DNA of 64,000 nucleotides from the NCBI GenBank assembly GCA_035771175.1, contig CM069607.1, forward strand, positions 16,438,001 through 16,502,000. Reading direction: 5' to 3'. Under the pieces are notes generated by a model. That model saw only the letters and a program-made list of their open reading frames with translations. It was not told where the DNA came from and did not search any database. This stretch comes from Paratinospora sagittata. Its lineage: Eukaryota; Streptophyta; Magnoliopsida; Ranunculales; Menispermaceae. Shown piece by piece: positions 22,452 through 33,239 of this stretch. A program made the position numbers and the translations under genes. The first letter of the stretch is position 1, and the number at the start of each line of letters is the position of its first letter.

Positions 22452-23223
22452 TTACTGGCATTGTAAACTTTTCTTTATGAATGAAATGTTTTGTTTAAGA
22501 CTATCTTTGGTGGGCCAACTTACAACCTTTCTTTCTTTTGTATCACTAACTTTGGAGTGGTATGGGACACAACAAACTTGGAAGATACTAAATAAATGGT
22601 GGAAGTAAGAAAACCCATGACCTTGTGTGAAAAGAAACATTTGGAGAAAGTTGCATTACTAATATTATCACTAAGTTTACACGGTATGGGACGAGTAAAC
22701 ATGGAAGATAGTATTGGTGAACTTCTATTCAACCAATGTTTTTAGAGACCGTGTTCATACAACTTAACTTGGTTGACACCCTTATTACTAAATTTATGTG
22801 GTATGGGACACATGAACTTGGATAATAATCGAGAAGACTAAGAGTAAGAGTTTGAATGCATAAGATTGCGATAGAACGTTAGATCAGGATATTTACTGAG
22901 GCAAATCTTAGAATTCTTATGACTCGTATGGATTTTTAATGAAATATATAAGTATGTTCACAAAGACCAAAATCAAATCATTTGAAATACTTGCAAAGTT
23001 TTGTACTTATTATATAAACATTCTAACCTTGTTTTTACACCATGGCGAAACATACGAGTTATATAAGATTCTGTGATTCCTCAACAAAAACTTTACACTA
23101 TACTTAGAAAAATAGGTGATTTTAATATTACAGTACTCTCGAAATTGTTGTTGAGCATACTATAACATTATACTTGGCTACAGTTCCTAAATCTTGGTTT
23201 TATTTTTCCTTGCCAGTGAGAAA
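22452..23223 (+). other. Conserved spacer between aORF1 and gag (copy B)
   Basis: No convincing gene. GGTATGGGAC occurs at 22559, 22683 and 22800, each in a context of ACTAA...TTTA before it and AAC.TGGA after it, spaced about 120 bp. A donor-like GTAAGA occurs near 22607. The spacer ends in TTTTATTTTTCCTTGCCAG (AG at 23215-23216), a good plant 3' splice site, eight bases before the gag ATG. Confidence 0.65.
23195..23216 (+). promoter_or_regulatory. 3' splice-site-like motif before gag
   Basis: T-rich run ending TTTTTCCTTGCCAG. Equivalent runs end CTTGCTAG in A (8572-8573), CTTGTCAG in C (40307-40308) and CTTGCCAG in D (56596-56597), so the AG and its pyrimidine tract are kept in all four copies. 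Confidence 0.5.
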
Positions 23224-24564
23224 ATGTAAACCAGGAAGAGAGGAAGGCCATGTACTGTTCGTCCAGCAGTGGAGGCACCTCCTGAGATTCAGGAACCGCC
23301 GCCTCCGACAACAGCACAGACCACACCCGACACTACCACTACATCTGGGCAGGCAATACCACCCCCACCCGCACCCTTTGCTATGCCTTCGAGCATGGAA
23401 ACCTTCTTCGCCAGATTTATGGAGGCGATGAAAGCCACTTTCAAACTGTCGTTCGTGAGAACACGGCCAGTCAGGTTGCCACGGTTCAGGCACCTGTAAG
23501 ACTTGGGTCGGAATCTCAAACCGACCAGATTACTAAATACAAGAGGCTACAACCTCTTACTTTTGCTGGCACCATTGATGCTGATGAGGTGCAAAAGTGG
23601 CTGGATGAGTCAAAGAAGGCTCTTGATGCAATGGGAGTCGATGAGAGTCGAAAAATTCCTCTAGCAACCTACCAACTTGTTGGTGGGGCAAACACATGGT
23701 GGATAACAGTCAAAGAGGACCCAAGGGTCAACGTTGCTGATATGACTTGGCAACAGTTCAAGTCAATGTTTATTACGGAGTATTTTCCCAGCGCTGTGAA
23801 GAGGCAGAAGCGCCAGGAATTCGCTAAGTTATACCAGGGCACCATGACAGTCAGGGAATATGCTGGAAAGTTCAAAAAATTATCAGTATACTCTCTCTCC
23901 ACCATCTCAACGGAGCAAGATAAGACTGAGAAATTTTATAATGGCCTTCGCCATGATATTCGACAAGCCTTGTCGATCTTGGATCTCAAGATTTATAAGG
24001 AGGTTGTTGACAAGGCCATGAGCTTTGAACAAGAGAAGATCATGCATGAGCAGAGAATGAATAAGGGAAAATATCCTGCAACATTTTCCCAACAGGGCAA
24101 CAAGAAGAAGCCCTACTATAATCAAGACCCAGCCATCCCAGCCCCTGTTTCGAAGAATGAGGTCACGACACCTGCGGCTGAACCTTCTAACCCTAACCAT
24201 CAGGGTATCCGAAATCATGGATGTGGAGGTCGTTATGGAAGGGGTGGTCGTAGAAACGACAATGGCAGAGGTGGTGGTCGACACCACAATCAGCAAGGCC
24301 AGCAGAACAATCAGCATGGACAACAACACCATCAGCAGTACAGGCCTACTTGTTTCAACTGCGGCCAGTAGGGCCACGTAAGAAATGTCTGTCCGCACCG
24401 TCAGCAAATTGTTCCTGCTATTCCAGTCCAACACGCACCACCTGCTGCTAATGCCCAACCCAGGCAGAACCAGCAGAACTAGGGTCAACGGAATCAGGGC
24501 AGAGCATTTTCTATCACTCAACAACCCCTCCCAGACAACAATGTAGTTGAAGGTACCTTTCCTT
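23224..24564 (+). pseudogene. gag of Tekay copy B
   Basis: ATG at 23224 is followed at once by TAA (codon 2), then the usual TRKRGRP-type sequence continues in frame. A one-base shift occurs near 23440. The capsid-like core is open at 23589-24371 (QKWLDESKKALDAMGVDESR, WWITVKEDPRVNVADMTW, REYAGKFKKLSVYSLS). A Gly/Arg/His/Gln-rich region follows, then a CCHC knuckle CFNCGQ-stop-GHVRNVC at 24351-24392 with an in-frame TAG inside the finger, and another TAG at 24481. It binds and packages element RNA in functional relatives. Inactive here. Confidence 0.88.
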
Positions 24565-24615
24565 TTTACAATACAATGGTGCATGTTTTGTTTGATTCAG
24601 GTGCTACGCATTCTT

Positions 24616-26234
24616 TGCCACACCCCGCCCAGACGCGCCTAAACCGGCGGTACACTCTCGAACGGGGCGCGCATTTGGAACAATAACAATGGTAACAACA
24701 GAGTGCGCAGCGAAGATATATGTCATACAGTACAAATCTGATTTCATTTAATTTAGAATATAATTTGTACATAAAATGGTCAAGGGAACATACTCCCCAA
24801 AATCCCCAATGACTCATACAAAGGGTACAAAATGTGGGCCCCACAACCTGCACCCAGTCCACCCTAATTTCCTGTGAAAGATTGGATAATAATGGAGTGA
24901 GCTTAAAGCGCTCAGTGGGTAAATAGTTTGCGAGTATAACACTTAATAAAGCATACTTCAATATCAAATATCTTAAATATACATGTGAGCATCATAATCA
25001 ATCAATATGTATGTATTCATGACACCATCTCGTAATGGTTTGATGAACGTACATCGCCTGAGTTCACGTATAGGTGTCCTTTCCCGGGCGTAGCCAAGTT
25101 CTGACTATACGTCCCTCCTCAGGAAAGATGCTCTGGATTCACGTACTGATGTCCCTCCCCGGGTGTAGCCGGGTTCTCATGTACGTCCCTCTCCAGAGAA
25201 ATGTAATGAATAGCGAGCAATGCTCTTAACTATTCTATGAGTCATAAACCATATACGTCCCTAGGTGGTAATATGTATCATGCCAATGCATGAACTGGTC
25301 TAGTCTACTGGTTTGGTCTTTTCTTAACATTTAGACTGACTTTGGCAACGTCTGGTGATCCTTATCAGGGTCGGTATCATGACGTGCAAGGTTAGGACAT
25401 TCAGTATTACATGTATAAGCTGATAGCTTTCAATAAGACCAACTAGATCAGTCCCCAGTTGAGAGGTGAGACACAAGGTGTGCTTAAATAACCAATCGCC
25501 TAGAGCAGCCCGCTCCATCCTGTTCACTATTTAAAGTTACTGGGGACAAGACCGAGTCTAGTTGAGTTAGATTGACCACAAATCAGACATTATAACAGTA
25601 TAATACGTGAATTCCAAGGGTACTGGCATAAATGCGGCAGTATAAACATTATATGACATAATGCAGTGTAAATGAACAGTAGACATAATAATAATTGAAT
25701 GTAAACTTTAATAAAAGTTATAAAACACGCAAACCTATGTTTCATTCCCCACCTTCAGATAAGAACTTTTTTTTCAGATCTGGAGCTTTCCTCCGGACAG
25801 AACTTCGTCGTACTGCACTGAGAGTCTCGGACAGAGAGTCTCAAAAGACTAAAAACTCAATATGAGTGAAAAGAGGAGGAAAAATCACAATTTGGAGTGA
25901 ATTTGGTGTGAAAAATGAAGAGGGGAGGGTTGGTTTATATAGAGTTTTTGGCACCAGGAAGTCCAGGCGGGCTGCCTGCACTTCCGGGCATGTGCCTGGA
26001 CTACTAGGCATGTGCCATGTGCCATGTGCCATGTGCCATGTACCATGTGCCTGGACTTCCAGGCATGTGTCATGTGCACATGTGCCTAGACTTCCAGGCA
26101 TGTGCCATGTGCACATGTGCCTGGACTTCCAGGTATGTGCCATGTGCCATGTGCCTGGACTTTCAGGCATGTGCTTTATCCTAAAATATTATTATTATTA
26201 TTATTATTTTTTTTGTGAAATACAGGGTATTACA
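24616..26234 (-). mobile_element. Solo LTR G of the Tekay B subfamily, inverted, in copy B protease
   Basis: 1619 bp in reverse orientation: sense start TGTAATACCCTGTATTTCAC (26234) and end GGGTGTGGCA (24616). Removing it rejoins the protease DSGATHSF frame (24615 to 26235). The flanks suggest a CTTTT target duplication with two bases lost. The palindromic module region is expanded to about 200 bp with CATGTGC runs (25965-26170); TATA at 25934-25941. No internal sequence, so it formed by LTR-LTR recombination. Confidence 0.88.
25965..26170 (-). repeat. Expanded palindrome/CATGTGC array in LTR G
   Basis: Alternating CCTGGACTTCCAGGCA-type palindromes and GCCATGTGCCATGTGCC runs. The B-subfamily LTRs elsewhere have two (18738-18785) to about five (30238-30345) palindromes and lack the CATGTGC runs. 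Confidence 0.75.
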
Positions 26235-29200
26235 CTTTTATATCGTCGGCATTGGTAAGACATTTAGGTCTGCATCCTGAACCCACAAACATCACACTCC
26301 ATGTCACGTCACCGTTCGGATCTGGTACTGACGTGAATTTGCAGTGTTCTCGATGTGAGCTTCGAATGTCAGAACAGATAATATATGCAGATCTTTTTGT
26401 GATGGATATTGAAGACTTTGACATCATCCTCGGCATGGACTGGCTAGCACCACTGAATGCAAAGATCGACTGTATGAAGAATCAAGTTCAGTTAACCTTG
26501 CCTACCGAAGAGTTGGCCAAGATTCAGGAAATAAGGAAATGGATACACAAATCAACAGTTGCACTTCTCAAGGCACAACTTCGAGCTCTATCCCTTGGTG
26601 ACGGAAATGAATCACCAGCAATATACCCTCTCGAAGTACATGATGTTCCAGTCATATCTGAATTCCCAACAGTTTTTCTAAATTACCTTCCTGGTCTACC
26701 GTCAGTTAGGGAATTCGATTTTGAGATCAACCTCATACCAGGGACAGGGCTTATCTCAATTCCACCATACAGAATGTCAAATGTTGAGCTGGTCTAATTA
26801 GACACACAACTGAATGAATTAGAAAGTAATGGCTTTATCATAAAGAGTTTATCACCCTGGGGCGCTCTAGTTCTGTTTGTTCGCAAAAAGGATGGTTCGT
26901 TACGAATTTGCATCGACTATCGCAAGTTGAATAACGTCACCATCAAGAACAGATATCCATTGCCCAAGATCGATGACTTGTTCGACCAACTTAGAGATGC
27001 CAAATACTTCTCTGAGATTGATTTACGGTCCGGTTATCACAAACTCCGGATCTGAGAGTCGGACATCACCAAGACGACGTTCAGAACTCGGTACGGTCAT
27101 TACGAGTTCTTGGTTATGCCCTTTGGTCTAACAAATGCACATGTTGCATTCATGGATTTGATGAATCGCATTTTTAGGTTATACTTAGACCGATTTGTGG
27201 TGGTTTTTGTGGACGACATCTTGATATACTCCTCAACCGAGGACGACCATAAGATACATTTGAAGATAGTCCTCCAGACCTTGAGAAGCCACCAACTGTA
27301 TGCAAAGTTGAGTAAATGCGAGTTTTGGGCGAAGAGAGTTCAATTCCTAGGCCATGTGGTTTCAGGCAATGGCATTGAGGTAGATCCTTCTAAGGTTGAA
27401 GCAGTTTTAAACTGGAAGCAGCCTACCACTGTTACTCAGATTAGGAGTTTTCTTGGTTTGGCTAGCTATTACAGACCCTTCATCAAGGACTTCTCAAAGA
27501 TTGCTGAACCTATGACCAAGCTCACTCGAAAGGACGTGCGATTCATCTGGAATCCTGCCTGTGAAGCATCATTTTAGAAATTGAAGAAACGCCTCACGAC
27601 GGCACCTGTACTTATCACTCCAAGAAATGCAATTGGATTTTCATTATATACCGACGCCTCTCTCCAAGGCTTTGGTGCAGTACTAATGCAAGAAGGCCAA
27701 GTTGTTGCATATGCCTCGAGGCAACTGAAGATTCATGAGGGTAATTACCCAACACATGACTTGGGACTTGCAGCTGTTGTGTTTGCACAAAAGTTATGGC
27801 GTCATTACCTATACGGTGAACGGTTTGAGGTCTTCTTGGATCACAAGAGTCTTAAGTACATATACACTCAGAGAGACCTAAACCTCCGCCAGAGACGATG
27901 TTGGAATTCTTGAAAGATTATGACTTTCAACTCCAGTACCATCCCGGAAAGGCCAATGTTGTGGCCGATGCCCTGAGTAGAAAATCTTATGTTGCTTGCA
28001 CCCTTAATTACGAAATGGGGAAGTTGGCTACAGAGATGGAGAACTTTAACCTCCAGCTGAATGAAGAGGGACCAAGACCATGACTCTCTCAACTATCAGC
28101 CAACTCTGAGCTAGTTCGAAAAATTTTAGCAGCTCAAGCCAATGACCCTATGTTAATCGAGAAACGAGAACTTCTACTCAGCGGACAAGACCTTCCTCAC
28201 TGGTCGGTCGCTGAAGACGGGATCGTTTTCTATAAAAAAAAACGTCTCTGTCTACCGAACGATCCTGAGGTTCGGAAAGAAGTGCTTACTGAGATGCACT
28301 GTTCGAGGTACGCTATGCATCCTGGGGGTGACAAGGTGTACAAGGATGTCAAGCGACAATTCTGATTTTCTGGAATGAAGAAGGCAATTGCAGACTTTGT
28401 TGCTCGATGTCTCGTTTGCCAGATAGTTAAGGCAGAACGAAGACTTCCCTCTGGACTTCTCCAGTCGTTACCTATTGGAGAATGGAAATGGGGGAATATC
28501 ACAATGGACTTTGTTACGGCCTTACCTAGAAACAATAAAGGGCAAGATGCTATCTGGGTTATCATTGACAGACATACAAAGTCTGCACACTTCTTGCCAA
28601 TAAAGTTCACGGATAATCCCGCCAAACTTGCAGAACTATATGAAAGAGAGATCGTACGCCTTCATGGCATACCACTCAAGATCGTCTCTGATCGAGACCC
28701 CCGATACACATCAAACTTTTGGAAAAGTTCCAGAGTAGAATGGGTTCTAAGATCACCATGAGCACAACATTTCACCCTTAGACTGATGGGCAGTCAGAGC
28801 GGATTATTCAAATCTTAGAAGACATGTTACGGTGTTGGCATTTTGGACTTTAATGACGGATGGGATAAGTATTTACATCTAGCTGAGTTTGCATACAACA
28901 CCAGCTACCAAACTAGTATCGCCATGGCACCGTACGAGGCTCTCTATGGTCGCCCTTGCATATCTCAAGTATGTTGGTTTGATATGGCAGATCGACCGTA
29001 GTTAGGCCCTGAACTAGTTCAAGAGACTTCTGCGAAGATCACACTAGTAAAGGAACGACTTCGTGTTGCACAAAGTCGATAGAAGAGCTATGCTGACAAG
29101 CGGAGACAACCTCTAGAATTTGATAAGGGGGACTTTGTTTTTCTAAAAGTTCAGCCCACAAGAGGTGTCAAACGCTTTGGGATCAAAGGAAAGCTCTCCC

Positions 29201-29629
29201 TGCGGTATATAGGTCCATTTCAGATCATTGAACGTATTGGCAAACTTGCTTATCGTCTGTCCCTTCCATCGTCCATGCCTAAGGTTCATGACGTTTTTCA
29301 CGTATCTATGCTTCGCAAGTATCATCCTGATCCTTCGCATATCATCCCTTTAGTCGAGGTTCGGGTTGAGGAAGGAAATAAGTATCAGGAGAAAGCGATA
29401 CAGATTTTAGATAGAAAAACTCAAGAACTACGGCAACGTAGCATACCACTTGTGAAAATGCTCTGGGATCACCACGGTGTAGAGGAAGCAACATTGGAAC
29501 TAGAAGCAACAATTAAACAGAAATATCCTGAATTTTTCTCTAGTACCAATTGATGATGTGATAGATTGTGCTATTTTCACTTATCAATAAAATGATGAAA
29601 CATTGTTTACACTTATCTTAATACATTGT

Positions 29630-29650
29630 TTCACTTGAATAATTACGCAG
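29630..29650 (+). promoter_or_regulatory. Acceptor-like AG abutting the aORF2 start codon
   Basis: TTTCACTTGAATAATTACGCAG is directly followed by ATG. Copies A and C read ACTATGCAG, D reads ACTACGTAG, and fragment E reads TGTACAG before its ATGTCTGA. The preceding pyrimidine tract is weaker than at aORF1 and gag, so this is the least certain of the three. Confidence 0.4.
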
Positions 29651-30148
29651 ATGTCTGAAAATAATATCAATGGATATAGTGATGCACACATGCAGTGGCC
29701 TCCTTGGCAACCTGTGGCTACTTCTCAAGAAGCAGAGTCAAGTCACAACTACTTTGCATCACCAACTCCATCACCACACAGACAACGATCATTATCGGCA
29801 AAGTGTGCATGGCTTTTTCGTAACAATCTCGTGCCCTCATCTTGGCAAGACCTTCTACCAAAATTGCCAGGCGGCCGGATTCGAGCAACTGCACGAAAAA
29901 GTATTCCACCGCTCAACCTACCTCCCCTCAAACGATGTAACCAACGCCCTCCACCACCATCTGTTATGCAAAGGTTGGTATCTTCAGAGGATGACTTCGA
30001 TTCTATTTTCTCTCTATGGTTTTATGATGATGAGGATTCCACCGGCCACAGTGCTATTCAGGGACCATGCAAGCACTATCCTGAACTTGCTAGAGATGAT
30101 GCCGGCAGTGGATCTCAAGCAGATAACCATCATAACTACTTGAATTGA
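29651..30148 (+). CDS. aORF2 of copy B: intact 165-codon accessory ORF after pol
   Basis: Open from MSENNINGYSDAHMQWPPWQ to a TGA at 30146-30148, starting 97 bp after the pol stop and ending about 20 bp before the polypurine tract. Residues 30-55 are Ser/Pro/His/Arg-rich (SPTPSPHRQRS); residues 75-105 are basic (KLPGGRIRATARKSI, LKRCNQRPPPP); residues 125-145 hold the conserved DEDSTGHSAIQGP; the tail is acidic and His/Asn-rich (QADNHHNYLN). No cysteine finger, signal peptide or membrane helix, so not an envelope. Homologues with stops occur in copies A, C and D and in the fragment at 47472. I do not recognise a family. A spliced message is suggested by the AG before the ATG. Confidence 0.6.
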   Translation: MSENNINGYSDAHMQWPPWQPVATSQEAESSHNYFASPTPSPHRQRSLSAKCAWLFRNNLVPSSWQDLLPKLPGGRIRATARKSIPPLNLPPLKRCNQRPPPPSVMQRLVSSEDDFDSIFSLWFYDDEDSTGHSAIQGPCKHYPELARDDAGSGSQADNHHNYLN

Positions 30149-30168
30149 TTCCGAGGGCAAAATCTCTT

Positions 30169-30182
30169 TAAGGGGGGTAGAG
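30169..30182 (+). promoter_or_regulatory. Polypurine tract of copy B
   Basis: TAAGGGGGGTAGAG directly before the 3' LTR start at 30183. Confidence 0.85.
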
Positions 30183-31679
30183 TGTAAAACCTTGTATTTC
30201 ACAAAAAAAAATAAAAATAAAAAATATTTTTTTTGGGCATATGTGCCTGGAAGTCTGGGCACCTGCCTGGAAGTCCAGGCACATGCGCCCGGAAGTTCAG
30301 GCATATGCCCGGAAGTCCGGGCAGCCCGCCTGGACTTCTAGAAGCCAAAAACTCTATATAAACCAACCTTCTCCTCATCATTTTTCACACCAAATTCACT
30401 CCAAATTGTGATTTTTTTCTCCTCTTTTAACTCATATTGAGTTTTTAGTCTTTTGAGACTCTCTGTCCGAGACTCTCAGTGCAGTAGGACGAAGTTCTGT
30501 CCGGAGGAAAGCGCCAGATCTGAAAAAGAAGAAGTTCTTATCTGCAGGTGGGGAACGAAACATAGGTTTGCGTGTTTTATAACTTTTATTAAAGTTTACA
30601 TTCAATTATTATTATATCTACTGTTCATTTACACTGCATTATGTCATATAATGTTTATACTGTCACACTTATGCCTGTACACTTGGAATTCACGTATTAT
30701 ACTGTTATAATGTCGGATTTGTAGTCAATCTGATTCAACTAGACTCAGTTTTGTCCTCAGTAACTTTAAATAGTGAACGGGAGGCAGCGGGCTGCTCTAG
30801 GCGATTGGTTATTTAAGCAAACCTTGTGTCTCACCTCTCAACTGGGGACTGATCTAGTTGGTCTTATTGAAAGCTATCAGCTTATACAAGTAATACTGAA
30901 TGTCCTAACCTTGCACGTCGTGATACCAACTCTGATAAGGATCACCAGACGTTGCCAAAGTCAGTCTAAATGTCAAGAAAACACCAGACCAGCAGACTAG
31001 ACCAGTTTATGCATTGGCATCATACATATCACCACCTAGGGACGTATATGGTTTATGACTCATAGAATAGTTAAGAGCATTGCTCGCTATTCATTACATT
31101 TCTCAGGAGAGGGACGTACATGAGAACCCGGCTACACCCGGGGAGGGACATCAGTACGTGAATCCAGAGCATCTTTCCTGAGGAGGGACGTATAGTGAGA
31201 ACCTGGCTACGCCCGGGGAAGGACACCTATACGTGAACACCTATACGTTCATCAAACCATTACGAGACGGTGTCATGAATACATACATATTGATTGATTA
31301 TGATGCTCACATGTATATTTAAGATATTTGATATTGAAGTATGCTTTATTAAGTGTTATACTCGCAAACTATTTACCCACTGAGCGCGTTAAGCTCACTC
31401 CATTATTATCCAATCTTTCACAGGAAATTAGGGTGGACTGGGTGCAGGTTGTGGGGCCCACATTTTGTACCCTTTGTATGAGTCATTGGGGATTTTGGGG
31501 AGTATGTTCTCTTGACCATTTTATGTACAAATTATATTCTAAATTAAATGAAATCAGATTTGTACTGTATGTTATATATTTCCGCTGCGCACTCTGTTGT
31601 TACCATTGTTATTATTCAAAATGCGCGCCCCGTCCGCGAGTACACCGCCGGTTTAGGCGCGTCCGGGCGGGGTGTGACA
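30183..31679 (+). repeat. 3' LTR of Tekay copy B
   Basis: 1497 bp, TGTAAAACC to GGGTGTGACA. About five CCTGGAAGTCCAGGCA-like palindromes at 30238-30345, TATA box TATATAAA at 30355-30362 (about 175 bp from the LTR start), then the shared block near 30765-30850 and the direct repeats. The U3 region is therefore short and R-U5 long. Confidence 0.9.
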
Positions 31680-32029
31680 TTTTCTAACCAAGCCCTTGTG
31701 TATGTTAGCGTATGTGACTTTCTAACCAAGCCTTTATGTTGGTTAGTGTAAGACTTTGAGCCAAGCCTTTGTGTTGGCTTTTGTAAACGGCTTCTAGTCA
31801 CGCCCGTAAGTTAACTAGCCAATAGTGTATTGGAAAATCCTAATCGTGGTGATTGGGTAGTGGAGGTAGGTTCTAGGGGAACAGAATCACTCTAAATTTG
31901 CGTCCATTTATCTCTCCTGCATTCATTTATTTTGATCATTACCTACTACGCACTTTATCTCCTTAATTATATTAACCGAAAGGTAACGCGAAAATTTGCC
32001 AAGTCCAATTCACCCTCCCTCTTGGACTA
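31680..32029 (+). repeat. Copia 3' LTR, last segment
   Basis: Begins with the second copy of the TTTTC target duplication and the rest of the hairpin array (31680-31800). It ends with CAATTCACCCTCCCTCTTGG at about 32025, the usual copia LTR ending. A TAATATTGAGCC phrase after it is like a decayed tRNA-Met primer site. Confidence 0.65.
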
Positions 32030-32415
32030 TAATATTGAGCCAACAAGTGCATGGTAACTTTATTGAAAGTCATAGAACACACAAACTTATGCCTTCATCC
32101 CCACCTTCAAGTATATACGAGAGTCTGTACGTTGGAAAATTGACAACTTCGTCTAGAATTTTCAAACGAACAATGGTGACCATTTTATAGGGGAGAAAAA
32201 TGCCTTGGGACGTCTCGATGCCTTTTTGCTCCTTTTGGGATACCCTTTTTGTGACGTCCTCCGCGGGAGTTCCTTGACTTATATTTTATGTCGGTTGTCG
32301 AGACATAGTTTTATTTAGTGTTTTCTTTTGTGTTTTAGTCTATAAGTCTATTTTTTGGGGTATTACACTCTACCCCCATTAAAAGAATTTCACCTTTAAA
32401 ATTTAATCAGTGTTG

Positions 32416-33140
32416 TTATTGACGGTAGTCGTCATGATCATCATCAAAGATGACGATAACTGGAAGCCAATTATCGCCAATACTAAGGTGGTGATTCCTT
32501 TGAGATGGTTCTGGCCAAAGGTGATAGGGACCGCGTATAGCACTCTATGTCGTGGAGTGTTTGGACTGGGCTTAGTTGAAGTCTAAGTTCAAGAACTAGT
32601 TGTTTTTCAAAAACTTAAGTAAATGATTTTTATAAAGAACTAGCAGACATGTGATTTTGACAAAACTAATGCAAATGTGATTCAAACAACTTTGAGATAG
32701 TTTAAAAACATAAAATCAAACATGTTTGAATACTTGGAAGTCATTTTAAAGAAAATTTCAATGCACAAATGGAATTTTAAAAAGAATAGAGCAATATGGA
32801 TGCAAGGGGGCTTACAGCCTAAGTCTAAGACTATGAATGTAGGTTTTCATCCTATTTTCTTCATCTCAACACATCCAAGCTTTGACTTTGACTTTGACTT
32901 CGTTTGATCTACTTGATTGGACTTGAACGTACTTGAGTCTTATATTGGTCTTAAACTTTATCTTTAATGCTGAAATATACTAGATAGAATTATTAGCATC
33001 ATTTGTTATATTGTTTGTTAACATCAAAACACTTAGGAGAAAATTAATGGAAAACCACTTAGGTCAACAGATGTGTCGAGCTCGTGTGTTGATGGTTTGT
33101 CATCGAAGGAGTTACTCATGTTGGTGTCACTGTCAGACAT
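32416..33140 (-). pseudogene. Possible aORF2 remnant in fragment E
   Basis: An ATGTCTGA start preceded by ACAG at 33141-33142 copies the aORF2 start context of the other elements; the first codons read MSDSDTNMSNSFDD. Near 32416 an acidic DDDHDDYRQ-stop resembles the aORF2 tail. The middle (about 32500-33050) is AT-rich and not alignable by eye, so a small insertion or strong divergence is likely. Confidence 0.35.
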
Positions 33141-33239
33141 CTGTACAAGATGTTAGTGAGCAAGAGTAGCAATTGTAAATGCAACATATGCAAAGGAATT
33201 CTGGAGATGAAATTTATTGAAAATAGTACAATATATTAT

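Larger units (their letters stand above)
24565..29553 (+). pseudogene. pol of Tekay copy B, split by LTR G
   Basis: The protease starts VHVLFDSGATHS (about 24591) and is cut by LTR G at 24616, resuming at 26235. [26 protein letters not shown] at 27206-27217, long open stretch 27110-27577. RNase [14 protein letters not shown] and DALSRK (about 27966). Integrase: HPGGDKVYKD and CLVC (28320-28420), WVIID (about 28560), IVSDRDP and DGQSER. The C-terminal chromodomain QILDRKTQELRQRSIPLVKM ends at 29553. Many stops are TAG or TGA where relatives have Gln, Arg or Trp codons. Frame lost near 28730. Inactive. Confidence 0.9.
18697..31679 (+). mobile_element. Tekay/Del-type chromovirus copy B with two accessory ORFs
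   Basis: Plus-strand element of about 13 kb including a nested LTR. A perfect 5-bp target duplication TTTTC flanks it (18692-18696 and 31680-31684), inside the hairpin array of a copia LTR. Order: truncated 5' LTR, expanded AT-rich leader, aORF1, spacer, gag, pol (split by LTR G), aORF2, polypurine tract, 3' LTR. The end of the 5' LTR and the primer site are deleted. Its LTRs (TGTAAAACC/TGTACTACC start, TATATAAA promoter) define a subfamily distinct from copies A, C and D. aORF2 is fully open here. Confidence 0.92.

Noticed and set aside
29651..30148. aORF2 as an envelope-like gene
   Set aside because: Its position after pol suggested this, but there is no signal peptide, no transmembrane helix and no cysteine pattern.
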